Positions 37,505 to 45,177 of a DNA stretch of 64,000 bases are shown here, in pieces; within the stretch, counting starts at the first letter, position 1, and every line of letters begins with the position of its first letter. The position numbers and the translations under genes are program-made. The notes below the pieces were generated by a model. That model was not told the origin of the DNA. It made no database searches and worked only from the letters and a program-made list of their open reading frames with translations. Source of the stretch: Natronococcus occultus SP4 (GTDB lineage: Archaea; Halobacteriota; Halobacteria; Halobacteriales; Natrialbaceae); the NCBI RefSeq assembly GCF_000328685.1, contig NC_019974.1, positions 2,409,001 to 2,473,000 on the forward strand. The letters run 5' to 3'.

Positions 37505-38020
37505 AGGAGTCCCACCCGCCTCGTTCGACGAAACCACGCTTCCTCGTGTCGCCGATTATCGCGAACGATACCCCCACCTCACCGAGACCATATATCGGCT
37601 ATCGGGGCTCGAGCTCGAGACCGGCGCCTGGACCGATGTGCTCGTCGAGCGGATCGCGTGGATGCGGGAGCTGGCCTCGAGCGATCGGTTCGACCACCAC
37701 TTCGATGCAGTCGTTGGGGCCGTCGAGGACAGCCGCGGGCGACTCGACGAGGCACCGGCGATCCTCATCGGGTCGGGGTTCACGGCGACCCCGCCCGGCC
37801 GAACTGCGTTCGCGGCGCGGCGGGAACGGGGTTCGTCGACTGGGAGCTCGTCCACGTCGGCGATCCGGCCCGCGAGCTTCACCGGGCGGAGGACCAGCTA
37901 CTTCCGGAGACGGCGACGAACGCGAGCGAGCTTCGAGACGCGCTCACCGACGAGCCGGAAGCGACGGTCGCAAAACGTGTCGGATCGGAGATGCAGCGGC
38001 GTCTCGACGCGATCCGATAG
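37505..38020 (+). pseudogene. Aminoglycoside-phosphotransferase-family pseudogene (5'-truncated, frameshifted)
   Basis: Homology begins abruptly at about 37505 with PPASFDETTLPRVADYRERYPH, continues through LSGLELETGAWTDVLVERIAWM to EAPAILIGSG, then must change frame near 37780 to VHGDPARPNC (the kinase Brenner motif HGDxxxxN) and FVDWELVHVGDPARELHRAEDQL. The ATP-binding N-lobe is gone, replaced by A+T-rich DNA, and one base is missing in the middle, so no active kinase can be made. Confidence 0.75.
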
Positions 38021-38040
38021 CTGCGGGCTCTCCGTCCGGG

Positions 38041-39927
38041 CTACGAACCGGACCGGAACAACGTCTCGATCCCATCGGGGTGGAAGTCCTCCGGCGAGAC
38101 CTCGCCGTCGGTCTCGAGGGCCCGCGTGAGGTAAGAGGCGCTGTTGAGCAGGCCGAGGTGACTGAACGCCTGCGGGAAGTTCCCCAGCAGCCGGCCGGTC
38201 TCGGGATCGATCTTCTCGGAGTAAAGTCCGAGCGGACTGGCGTACTCGACGAGCGACTCGAAGTACTGCTCGGCGAGCTCAAGGCGGTTCGAGAGGACCA
38301 GGGCGTCGATCAGCCAGAACGAACAGAGGACGAACGCCTCTTTTTCGTCCTCGCGGACGTCGCTGCCGACGAAGCGAACGACGAGCCCGTCGTCGGTCGT
38401 CAGCTCCTCGAGGACGGTGTCGATCGTGTTCTGGACCCGTTCGTCCTCGGGTGGCAGGAACTCGTAGATCGGGAGCAACAGGGCGGTAGCGTCGATCGCC
38501 TCGTCGGTCTCGAAGTGCTGGACGAAGCTGCCGGCGTCCTCGCTGTAGCCGCGTTGCTCGATCGCCTCGCGGATCGCCTCGCGCTCTTCACGCCAGTGCT
38601 CGAGGGGCGCTTCGAACCCGTTCTGCTCGGCGATCGCGATGCCGCGGTCGAGCGCGACCCAGCACAGCAGCTTCGAGTGCAGGAAGTGGCGGTGTTCCTC
38701 GCGGAACTCCCAGATACCGGGGTCGCGCTCGGACCAGTGGGTACAGACGTAGTCGACCAGATCGCAGATCGCGTCACACTGCTCGCCGGTCAACGAGATG
38801 TCCTCGTCGTACTGGATCGTCTCGTAGATCGCCTGGACGATCGTCCCGTAGGCGTCGAGCTGGCGCTGGGGGGCCGCGCCGTTACCGATCCTGACGGGAC
38901 GGGTGTCCCGGTATCCAGAGAGGTGCTCGAGAACCTCCTCCCCGATGTCGGTCTCGCCGTGGAGTCCGTACAGCGGCTGGATCTCGTCGGGATCGTTCTG
39001 CATGATCTCGACGAACCAGTCGAAGTACTCCCGGGCCTCCTGACGGTGGCCGGTGTCGTGTAAGGCCTGAACGGTGAACTTCGCGTCCCGGATCCAGTTG
39101 TATCGGTAGTCCCAGGTGCGATCCGAGCCGATCTGTTCGGGGATCGAGGCCGTCGCCGCGGCGGGAATCGCGCCCGTTTCGTGATGGATCAGGAGCTTGA
39201 GGACGAGCTCCGAGCGGATCACCATCTCGTACCATCGCTCGGGCATCGAGTCGGGGGTCTCCTCGCGGGCGTTGAGCCACGACCGCCAGTATCGCTTCGT
39301 CTCGTCGAGCGTCGTCTCCGGATCGAGCGAGGCCATCGGTTCGGTGCCGCCGTACTGCACGCCGATCCAGCACGTCTCGTCTTCCTCGAGCGAGACCGTT
39401 CCGGTGGCTGCCGGTTCCGAGTCGGCCAGCTCGAGTTCGGACGCGAGCCGATCGTCCGCGACGAGGTGCAGCTCCTCGTCGTCGCTTCGCGCCGCCACGC
39501 CGTCGTCGATCCGCTCGAGGACGGGATCGACGCGGGCGTAGTCGAACCGCGGTTTGAACTCGACGGCGAACTCTACCTCGCCGCGGTCACACTCGAGCCG
39601 GCGGTAGATCGCCTGCTGGAAGTCCTCGTTTTGCTCCTGCTCATCTGTGATCGGCATGAAGTCGGTGACCGTCGCCTGACCGTCGGTCGTCTCGAACACC
39701 GTCTCGAGGACGTTCGTTCGATCGGCGTACCGGTGGTGGGATTCGTAGTTCGCCTCCGGGTGGACGGCGAAGTGACCGCCCCGGTCGAGGTCGAGGACGC
39801 GAGCGAAGACGCTTGCGTCCTCGAGGTGAGGGAAACAACACCAGTCGATCGAGCCGCGGCGACTGACGAGCGCACAGCGGTCGTCGTTGCCGATGACGCC
39901 GTAGTCGCGAAGTGGGAGGTGTTCCAT
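38041..39927 (-). CDS. Glycoside hydrolase family 15 protein (glucoamylase/trehalase type)
   Basis: This 628-residue protein starts at ATG 39927 (MEHLPLRDYGVIGNDD). N-terminal sandwich: ALVSRRGSIDWCCFPHLEDASVFARVLD, the usual start of this GH15 subgroup. Barrel: TWDYRYNWIRDAKFTVQALHDTGH near residue 270 (substrate-binding WxRD), and ALLLPIYEFLPPEDERV and LGNFPQAFSHLGLLNSA near the end. Members hydrolyse maltooligosaccharides or trehalose. It has no signal peptide. It is only distantly similar to the GH15 enzyme at 31.4 kb, so the two probably differ in substrate. Confidence 0.88.
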   Translation of the reverse strand: MEHLPLRDYGVIGNDDRCALVSRRGSIDWCCFPHLEDASVFARVLDLDRGGHFAVHPEANYESHHRYADRTNVLETVFETTDGQATVTDFMPITDEQEQNEDFQQAIYRRLECDRGEVEFAVEFKPRFDYARVDPVLERIDDGVAARSDDEELHLVADDRLASELELADSEPAATGTVSLEEDETCWIGVQYGGTEPMASLDPETTLDETKRYWRSWLNAREETPDSMPERWYEMVIRSELVLKLLIHHETGAIPAAATASIPEQIGSDRTWDYRYNWIRDAKFTVQALHDTGHRQEAREYFDWFVEIMQNDPDEIQPLYGLHGETDIGEEVLEHLSGYRDTRPVRIGNGAAPQRQLDAYGTIVQAIYETIQYDEDISLTGEQCDAICDLVDYVCTHWSERDPGIWEFREEHRHFLHSKLLCWVALDRGIAIAEQNGFEAPLEHWREEREAIREAIEQRGYSEDAGSFVQHFETDEAIDATALLLPIYEFLPPEDERVQNTIDTVLEELTTDDGLVVRFVGSDVREDEKEAFVLCSFWLIDALVLSNRLELAEQYFESLVEYASPLGLYSEKIDPETGRLLGNFPQAFSHLGLLNSASYLTRALETDGEVSPEDFHPDGIETLFRSGS

Positions 39928-40054
39928 GGTAAACACTGAGATCGTCGTTCGAATTCCGTTTCGCCGACGGGTTCGGATTCGAATACGATCGGCCGGGAGC
40001 AAAAGCGTACGCCGGCATGCGCCGGGGCGTGCCGACTGTGACGCTTCGGGTGAG

Positions 40055-40064
40055 AGTTTTATCG
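40055..40064 (+). promoter_or_regulatory. TATA-like element of the HtrA-like protease gene
   Basis: GTTTTATCGG lies about 25-33 nt upstream of the ATG at 40088, supporting this start rather than the longer upstream frame. Confidence 0.45.
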
Positions 40065-40087
40065 GCCTGCTCGAAGTGGGACGGGGC

Positions 40088-41128
40088 ATGAGACCAGATA
40101 TCACTCGCAGACGGCTCCTGGGCGTCGTCGGCGCCGCCACCGGTTTCGGCAGCGTGGGGACCGTCGCGAGCGCACAAGAGCAGACGGAACGCTACGCAGA
40201 GATCTACGACGAGGCGATCGACGCGGTCGTTCTGGTCAACGTCTCCGACGACGAGGGACCGGAGGGGCTGGGCTCGGGGTTCGTCGTCGACGACTACGCC
40301 GTGACCAACGACCACGTCGTCGGCGAGGCCAGCGAGGTCGAACTCCAGTTTCGCGACGAGCAGTGGCGGACGGCGTCGGTCGTCGGCTCGGACGTCCACA
40401 GCGACCTGGCCGTCCTCGAGCTCGAGGACGTCCCCGACGTCGTCTCCCCGCTCTCGTTTACCGAGTCGGAGCCGACCGTCGGCCAGGAGGCGCTCGCGCT
40501 GGGCAACCCGCTGGGGCTCGACGCCTCGATCTCGCAAGGGCTGGTCAGCGGGATCGACCGCTCGCTACCGAGCCCGACCGGGTTCTCGATCCCCGCCGCG
40601 ATCCAGACCGACGCGCCGGTCAACCCCGGCAACAGCGGCGGGCCACTGGTCGACCTCGACGGCGACGTCCTCGGGGTCGTTTTTGCCGGCGCCGGCCAGA
40701 CGATCGGGTTCGCGATCTCGGCGGCGCTCGCCGACCGGGTCGTTCCCGCTCTCGCCGAGGACGGCGAGTACGACCACGCCTACCTGGGCGTCAACGTGAT
40801 CCCCGTCAGCCCACCGCTGGCCGAGGCCAACGAGCTCGAGGATCCCCGCGGCGTCCTCGTCGCGGAGGTCGTCCCGGACTCGCCGGCCGAGGACGTCCTC
40901 GAGCCCGTCGACGACGTCGCGACCGTCAATGGCGAGCCGGTTCCGGTCGGCGGCGACGCGATCATCGCGATCGACGGTGAGGAAATCCCCAACCAGGAGC
41001 AGCTGGCCGCGACGATCGCGCTCGAGACCTCGCCCGGCGAGACCGTCGCGGTCGAGGTCATCCGCGACGGCGAGCGCGAGACCGTCGAACTCGAACTCGA
41101 ACCACGGCCCGACGTGGACGTCCCCTGA
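40088..41128 (+). CDS. HtrA/DegP-like serine protease with PDZ domain, Tat-exported
   Basis: This 346-residue protein has a twin-arginine signal (ITRRRLLGVVGAATG) ending near VASA, so it is exported folded. The trypsin-like triad is complete: His in AVTNDHVVGEA, Asp in VHSDLAVLEL, and Ser in TDAPVNPGNSGGPLV. A C-terminal PDZ domain (YLGVNVIPVSPP, DAIIAIDGEEIPN) follows. It is expected to degrade or refold damaged proteins outside the membrane. It is divergent from the GH15 gene at 39927. Confidence 0.93.
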   Translation: MRPDITRRRLLGVVGAATGFGSVGTVASAQEQTERYAEIYDEAIDAVVLVNVSDDEGPEGLGSGFVVDDYAVTNDHVVGEASEVELQFRDEQWRTASVVGSDVHSDLAVLELEDVPDVVSPLSFTESEPTVGQEALALGNPLGLDASISQGLVSGIDRSLPSPTGFSIPAAIQTDAPVNPGNSGGPLVDLDGDVLGVVFAGAGQTIGFAISAALADRVVPALAEDGEYDHAYLGVNVIPVSPPLAEANELEDPRGVLVAEVVPDSPAEDVLEPVDDVATVNGEPVPVGGDAIIAIDGEEIPNQEQLAATIALETSPGETVAVEVIRDGERETVELELEPRPDVDVP

Positions 41129-41197
41129 CCGTGACCGCTCGCTCCGCAGGCGAACGCAGGTGCATCGATTAGGGACGGGAGCGTGCTGGAGTGTGGT

Positions 41198-42154
41198 ATG
41201 ACCGAAATCGGTCACAAGCTCATCTGCGAGGAACACGGGCCGAACGATCTCGCCGACTACGCCGAACTCGCCGACCGATCGGCGTTCGACTTCGCGATGA
41301 TCTCCGATCACTTCCACCCCTGGACCTCGAGCCAGGGCGAGAGCCCGCTGGTCTGGAACGTGATCGGCGCCGTTTCGCAGGCGACCGACGACCTCACCCT
41401 GGGGACCAGCATCACCTGTCCGATCCTGCGGTACCATCCCGCGATCATCGCGCAGGCAGCCGCGACCGCAGGAGTCCAGCTCCCCGGTCGATTCTTCCTC
41501 GGGGTCGGCACCGGCGAGAACCTGAGCGAGCACGTGCTGGGCGATCGGTGGCCCGAACACCAGGTTCGCCTCGAGATGCTCGAGGAGGCGGTCGACCTCA
41601 TCCGAACCCTGTGGGAGGGCGAGACGACGAGCTACCGGGGCGAGTACTACACCGTCGAAAACGCCAAGATCTACACGCTACCCGAGGAGCGGCCGCCGAT
41701 TCCGATCGCCGCTGACGGCCCGAAGACGGCGCGCAAAGCGGGGGAGATCGGCGACGGGCTCGTCGCGGTCGCGCCCGATCCCGATCTGATCGAGGCCTTC
41801 GAGGACGGCGGCGGCGAGGACAAACCCCGGTACGCCGAGATCGACGTCTGTTACGCCGAGGACGAGCAGGAGGCGATCGAAACCGCCCACGAGATCTGGC
41901 CGCAAGCGGCGCTGCCGGGGGAGCTGCTCTGGGAGCTGCGGACGCCCGCCCACTTCGAGCAGGCGACCGCGGCGGTCTCGAAGGAAGACGTCGCGGAGGT
42001 CGTCGTCTGTGGTTCCGATCCCGAAGCCCACATCGAGGGGATCAGGGAGTACGTCGACGCCGGCTTCGATCACGTCGCGGTCCACAACGTCGGCTCGAAC
42101 CAGGCCGAGTTCGTCGAGTTCTACGAGGAGGAGGTGCTACCGGCGGTGCAGTAG
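41198..42154 (+). CDS. F420-dependent LLM-class oxidoreductase (TIGR03557-like)
   Basis: This 318-residue luciferase-fold enzyme starts at ATG 41198 (MTEIGHKLICEEHGPNDL). Diagnostic strings are FDFAMISDHFHPW, LTLGTSITCPILRYHPAIIAQ and GRFFLGVGTGENLSEHVLGDRW, matching the F420-dependent glucose-6-phosphate dehydrogenase-like group. The natural substrate is unknown. It has its own weak TATA-like site near 41166. It follows the HtrA-like gene by 69 bp. Confidence 0.88.
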   Translation: MTEIGHKLICEEHGPNDLADYAELADRSAFDFAMISDHFHPWTSSQGESPLVWNVIGAVSQATDDLTLGTSITCPILRYHPAIIAQAAATAGVQLPGRFFLGVGTGENLSEHVLGDRWPEHQVRLEMLEEAVDLIRTLWEGETTSYRGEYYTVENAKIYTLPEERPPIPIAADGPKTARKAGEIGDGLVAVAPDPDLIEAFEDGGGEDKPRYAEIDVCYAEDEQEAIETAHEIWPQAALPGELLWELRTPAHFEQATAAVSKEDVAEVVVCGSDPEAHIEGIREYVDAGFDHVAVHNVGSNQAEFVEFYEEEVLPAVQ

Positions 42155-42173
42155 TCGCCCGGCTGCGGGGACG

Positions 42174-42380
42174 TCAGGACGACTCCTCGGTCTCGCCTTC
42201 CGCCTCCTCGAGGTCGTCGGGCTGTTCTCCGTCCGATCGCGGCGCGTTCTGGGTGCCCAGGTCGTCGTCGCCGTCGTCGGCCGCGTCGTCCTTGCGGTCG
42301 ACGCGCTCGAGTTCCTCCTCGACCTCGGCTTCCCGTTCGGCCTCGTACTCGTCGGCGCGGTCGGTGTCGTCTTCGGCCAT
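42174..42380 (-). CDS. Small, extremely acidic hypothetical protein
   Basis: This 68-residue frame from ATG 42380 (MAEDDTDRADEYEAEREAEVEEELERVD) is nearly half Asp and Glu, probably disordered with a short coiled coil. It is convergent with the LLM gene and divergent from secE. Composition is typical of small haloarchaeal proteins, but no motif can be named. Confidence 0.5.
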   Translation of the reverse strand: MAEDDTDRADEYEAEREAEVEEELERVDRKDDAADDGDDDLGTQNAPRSDGEQPDDLEEAEGETEESS

Positions 42381-42519
42381 ATCGACTGCTGTTTTGGGAC
42401 CGAGCGGTTTGGTCCTCGGGCCGTCGACTGCAACGTCGACCGCGAGGACGCTTCGTTTCAATAACAGGGTGGCTGACACGAAAGACAGATAAAAGAGCCC
42501 GCACTGTGAACGAATAGAT

Positions 42520-42705
42520 ATGGACGTTCCGTACGACCTCACCTCGTACGTTCGGGTGTTGAAGATGGCGACGACGCCCACGAGCGAGGAGTTCTTTCAG
42601 GTATCGAAGATCGCCGGTGCGGGGATCCTGCTCGTCGGGTTCCTCGGGTTCATCATCGGCGGGATTATGCTGCTGTTGACCGGCGACGCCGGTGGTGCCT
42701 TCTAA
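42520..42705 (+). CDS. secE: Preprotein translocase subunit SecE (Sec61 gamma)
   Basis: This 61-residue protein has an amphipathic N-terminal helix ([27 protein letters not shown]) followed by one membrane helix ([19 protein letters not shown]), the classic SecE/Sec61-gamma plan. It clamps SecY in the protein-conducting channel. The stop overlaps the spt5 ATG by one base, and AGATAAAAGAG about 28-36 nt upstream is a good TATA box for the pair. The secE-spt5 order is conserved in archaea. Confidence 0.92.
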   Translation: MDVPYDLTSYVRVLKMATTPTSEEFFQVSKIAGAGILLVGFLGFIIGGIMLLLTGDAGGAF

Positions 42706-43142
42706 TGGGCATCTACGCAGTCAAGACGACGGCCAGCCAGGAGCGCACCGTCGCCGAGATGATTATCAACCGCGAGGAGCCCGAGATTCACGCCGCGCTC
42801 GCGCCCGACTCGCTGACCTCCTACGTGATGGTCGAAGCCGACGGCGACGCCGTGATCAACCGCGTGCTCGAGGACATCCCCCACGCGCGCAGCATGGTGC
42901 CCGGCAAGTCCGACATCTCGGAGGTCGAGCACTTCCTCTCGCCGAAGCCGGACGTCGAGGGGATCGCCGAGGGCGACATCGTCGAGCTCATCGCCGGCCC
43001 GTTCAAAGGCGAGAAGGCCCAGGTCCAGCGCATCGACGAAGGCAAGGATCAGGTGACGGTCGAACTGTACGAGGCGACGGTTCCGATCCCGGTGACGGTA
43101 CGGGGCGACCAGATTCGCGTGCTCGACAGTGACGAACGGTAG
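42705..43142 (+). CDS. spt5: Transcription elongation factor Spt5
   Basis: This 145-residue NusG/Spt5 protein has an NGN domain ([20 protein letters not shown], then LTSYVMVEADG and ARSMVPGKSDISEVEHFL) and a KOW domain (EGDIVELIAGPFKGEKAQVQRIDEGKDQVTVELYEA). It binds the RNA polymerase clamp with Spt4 and keeps it closed. It is translationally linked to secE. Confidence 0.95.
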   Translation: MGIYAVKTTASQERTVAEMIINREEPEIHAALAPDSLTSYVMVEADGDAVINRVLEDIPHARSMVPGKSDISEVEHFLSPKPDVEGIAEGDIVELIAGPFKGEKAQVQRIDEGKDQVTVELYEATVPIPVTVRGDQIRVLDSDER

Positions 43143-43247
43143 TTCGTCAGTCAGTACGAACGGGCACACCGTGCCCGTAGGTGTCTCCAACGATCGGTAG
43201 CGAGTCGGTTCGCTCGGGGCGAACGACGTGAGCACCGAGGACGTTTT

Positions 43248-43640
43248 CTACTCCGTTCTGCAAGCTGAGGTGTCGACGCGAAGCGAGGCACCTGACGACG
43301 CGTTCCCCGGATCGCCGTCGTTGGGGAGTGTCTCACTGTGCGTCGTGACCTGCTGAATGCGGACGTCGACCGGTTCGTCCACGTGCGGCTCGATCGCCGC
43401 GACGAGTCGGTCCGACAGTGGCGGATCGAGATCCCGCTCGCCCGGTAACCGTGACGACGATCGCATCGATCGACCGTATCGGGTAGTCGTCGAGTTCGAC
43501 CGTTACCGTCCGGGCGTCGATGACGACGACGCTCGCGTCCTCGCTGATTCCGGCGTCAGTCAGTCGATCGAACACCCGCTCGACGGCGTCGCTCGGGAGT
43601 GGAAACCGAACGACCGTGACGTGTTCCCCTGCCAACAGTA
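43248..43640 (-). pseudogene. Decayed DUF389-like gene (internal deletion and frameshift)
   Basis: Reading the minus strand from about 43640, HVTVVRFPLPSDAVERVFDRLTDAG resembles the N-terminal cytoplasmic domain of DUF389 membrane proteins. Within 40 residues it passes to IRSIDAIVVTVTG, and after a frame change near 43440 to ERDLDPPLSDRLVAAIEPHV and VRIQQVTTHSE, which resembles the C-terminal domain of the same family. The membrane helices that should lie between are missing and no proper start codon remains. The family assignment is from memory of its ends. Confidence 0.55.
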
Positions 43641-43711
43641 TCCGTTCGCTACCGGCGTGCGTGCCGAATCAGAATGCATAACCCGACGCTCGCGAAAGGG
43701 CTCACGTACTC

Positions 43712-44476
43712 GTGAGCGACGGAGAGGAAGTTCGGGTCGACTGTCACGTGAAGGTGCTCAACGACGATGTCGTCGAGCGCGCGACGCGTGCCGGCCTCGA
43801 CGCAATCGTCTACGCACCGCACTTTACCCGCCTGCCGGAGATCCGCGAGCGTGCAGCGGCCTACTCGAACGAGGACTTACTGGTCGTCCCGGCCCGAGAG
43901 GTCTTTACCGGCACCTGGCGGGATCGCAAACACGTCCTCGCGATCGGGCTCGAGGAGCCGGTGCCGGACTTCATTCCCCTGGAGGTCGCGATGGCCGAGT
44001 TCGACCGCCAGGAGGCCGCGGTGCTGGCACCCCACCCCGAGTTCGCGACCGTCAGCCTCGGCGAGCCCGAGCTGCGCACGTACGCGAAGACGATCGACGC
44101 GGTCGAGATCTTCAACCCGAAACACCTCCCGTCGCACAACCGCCGTGCCCGCGAACTGGCCGACATGCTCTCCTATCCGCCGTTTACCTCCTCGTACGCC
44201 CACCTACCGAGCTCGGTCGGCGTCGCCTACACCGCCTTCGACGCGACGATCGAGGACGAGGACGACCTGGTCGCGGCCCTCGAGAACCCTGCTGCCCGGC
44301 GGATCGTCCACGACAACGGGCCGAGGCGGCTGCGGACGTCGGTCCGGGAGCTCGCACACCTTTGCTACGAGAACACCTGGAAGAAGGCCGACCGCTGTTT
44401 CCTCTCGGGGATCGAGCCGACCCATCCCGACCACATCGCCTACGACGGTCGGTTCGACGACGTCGCGCTCTACTGA
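43712..44476 (+). CDS. PHP-domain metal-dependent phosphoesterase-like protein
   Basis: This 254-residue protein starts at GTG 43712 (MSDGEEVRVDCHVKVLND). The PHP pattern is present with variations: DCHVKV in place of the usual HxH, YAPHFTR, the metal Glu in VVPAREVF, AVLAPHPEF, VEIFNPKHLP and a terminal GIEPTHPDHIAYDG. It is likely to be a phosphatase or nuclease-like hydrolase of unknown substrate. It converges on the 55-residue ORF with a 7-bp overlap. Confidence 0.78.
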   Translation: MSDGEEVRVDCHVKVLNDDVVERATRAGLDAIVYAPHFTRLPEIRERAAAYSNEDLLVVPAREVFTGTWRDRKHVLAIGLEEPVPDFIPLEVAMAEFDRQEAAVLAPHPEFATVSLGEPELRTYAKTIDAVEIFNPKHLPSHNRRARELADMLSYPPFTSSYAHLPSSVGVAYTAFDATIEDEDDLVAALENPAARRIVHDNGPRRLRTSVRELAHLCYENTWKKADRCFLSGIEPTHPDHIAYDGRFDDVALY

Positions 44477-44637
44477 TCCTCGGTGTCGTCTTCGAGTGCG
44501 TCCGCGATACGCTCGAGCTGCAGCCCGACGTAACACAGCGCCTGCGTCTGCATGATCGCCGGATCGGTCGTCCACTCGTCGGTGATGTAGGCCGCCTGCT
44601 TGCCTGCCCGGTCGAGTTCTGTGGTATCGTTTGCCAT
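44470..44637 (-). CDS. Small hypothetical protein (55 aa)
   Basis: From ATG 44637, MANDTTELDRAGKQAAYITDEWTT and onward with LQLERIADALEDD gives a soluble helical protein of haloarchaeal composition. No motif is known to me. The longer open frame upstream is rejected because it is basic and lacks bias. It overlaps the PHP gene end by 7 bp. Confidence 0.6.
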   Translation of the reverse strand: MANDTTELDRAGKQAAYITDEWTTDPAIMQTQALCYVGLQLERIADALEDDTEDQ

Positions 44638-44708
44638 CAGTATCGGGTTCGTCACCGATCCCTGAAATCGTTTGGCCGGCTGGCGCTTTCGAACCCCCCG
44701 ACGGTCGG

Positions 44709-45173
44709 TCACTCTCGGCGCGAGGCGTCCCGGACCCGTTCGAGCGTGTGCTCGACCCGCTCCCAGTGGCTCCCGCGCCAGAAGTACTGGCCGCAGTCCC
44801 GACAGCGCCAGACCGCACGCTCAGCTGGGTCGGGGGCGTACTCGGGCGTCGACGTCTCGAGCTCGACGTCCTCGAGCGGGCCGTTACAGCGGCCACAGTA
44901 GGAGGGGACGTCCTCGAGGACGAGCTTGACTCCCACGGACGCGAGTTCGACGAGCTGGGCCTCGACCTCGCGGGACTCGAGGAGGATCGCGTCGTCGGCG
45001 CGGGTCGCGAGCTGGACGTCCCGCGTGAGGAGCGTTCGGGCCTCGTCCTCCGCGACAGCGAGCAGAGCGTCGTCGGCCTCGATATCACGGTCTCCGGCGT
45101 AGACGGTGTCGTGGCCGCACATCCGCAGGTAGGCGACGAGCCCACCGCACATGACGTCGAGAAGGAGTTTCAC
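44709..45173 (-). CDS. Mut7-C RNase-domain protein with zinc ribbon
   Basis: This 154-residue protein has a PIN-like Mut7-C domain: LLLDVMCGGLVAYLRMCGHDT with the first acidic residue, ARTLLTRDVQLA with the second, then a treble-clef pair CGRC and CRDCGQYFWRGSHW. Proteins of this family are proposed RNases. It lies 4 bp after polX on the same strand, so it is probably in one operon with DUF5788 and polX. Confidence 0.87.
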   Translation of the reverse strand: MKLLLDVMCGGLVAYLRMCGHDTVYAGDRDIEADDALLAVAEDEARTLLTRDVQLATRADDAILLESREVEAQLVELASVGVKLVLEDVPSYCGRCNGPLEDVELETSTPEYAPDPAERAVWRCRDCGQYFWRGSHWERVEHTLERVRDASRRE

Positions 45174-45177
45174 GGGA

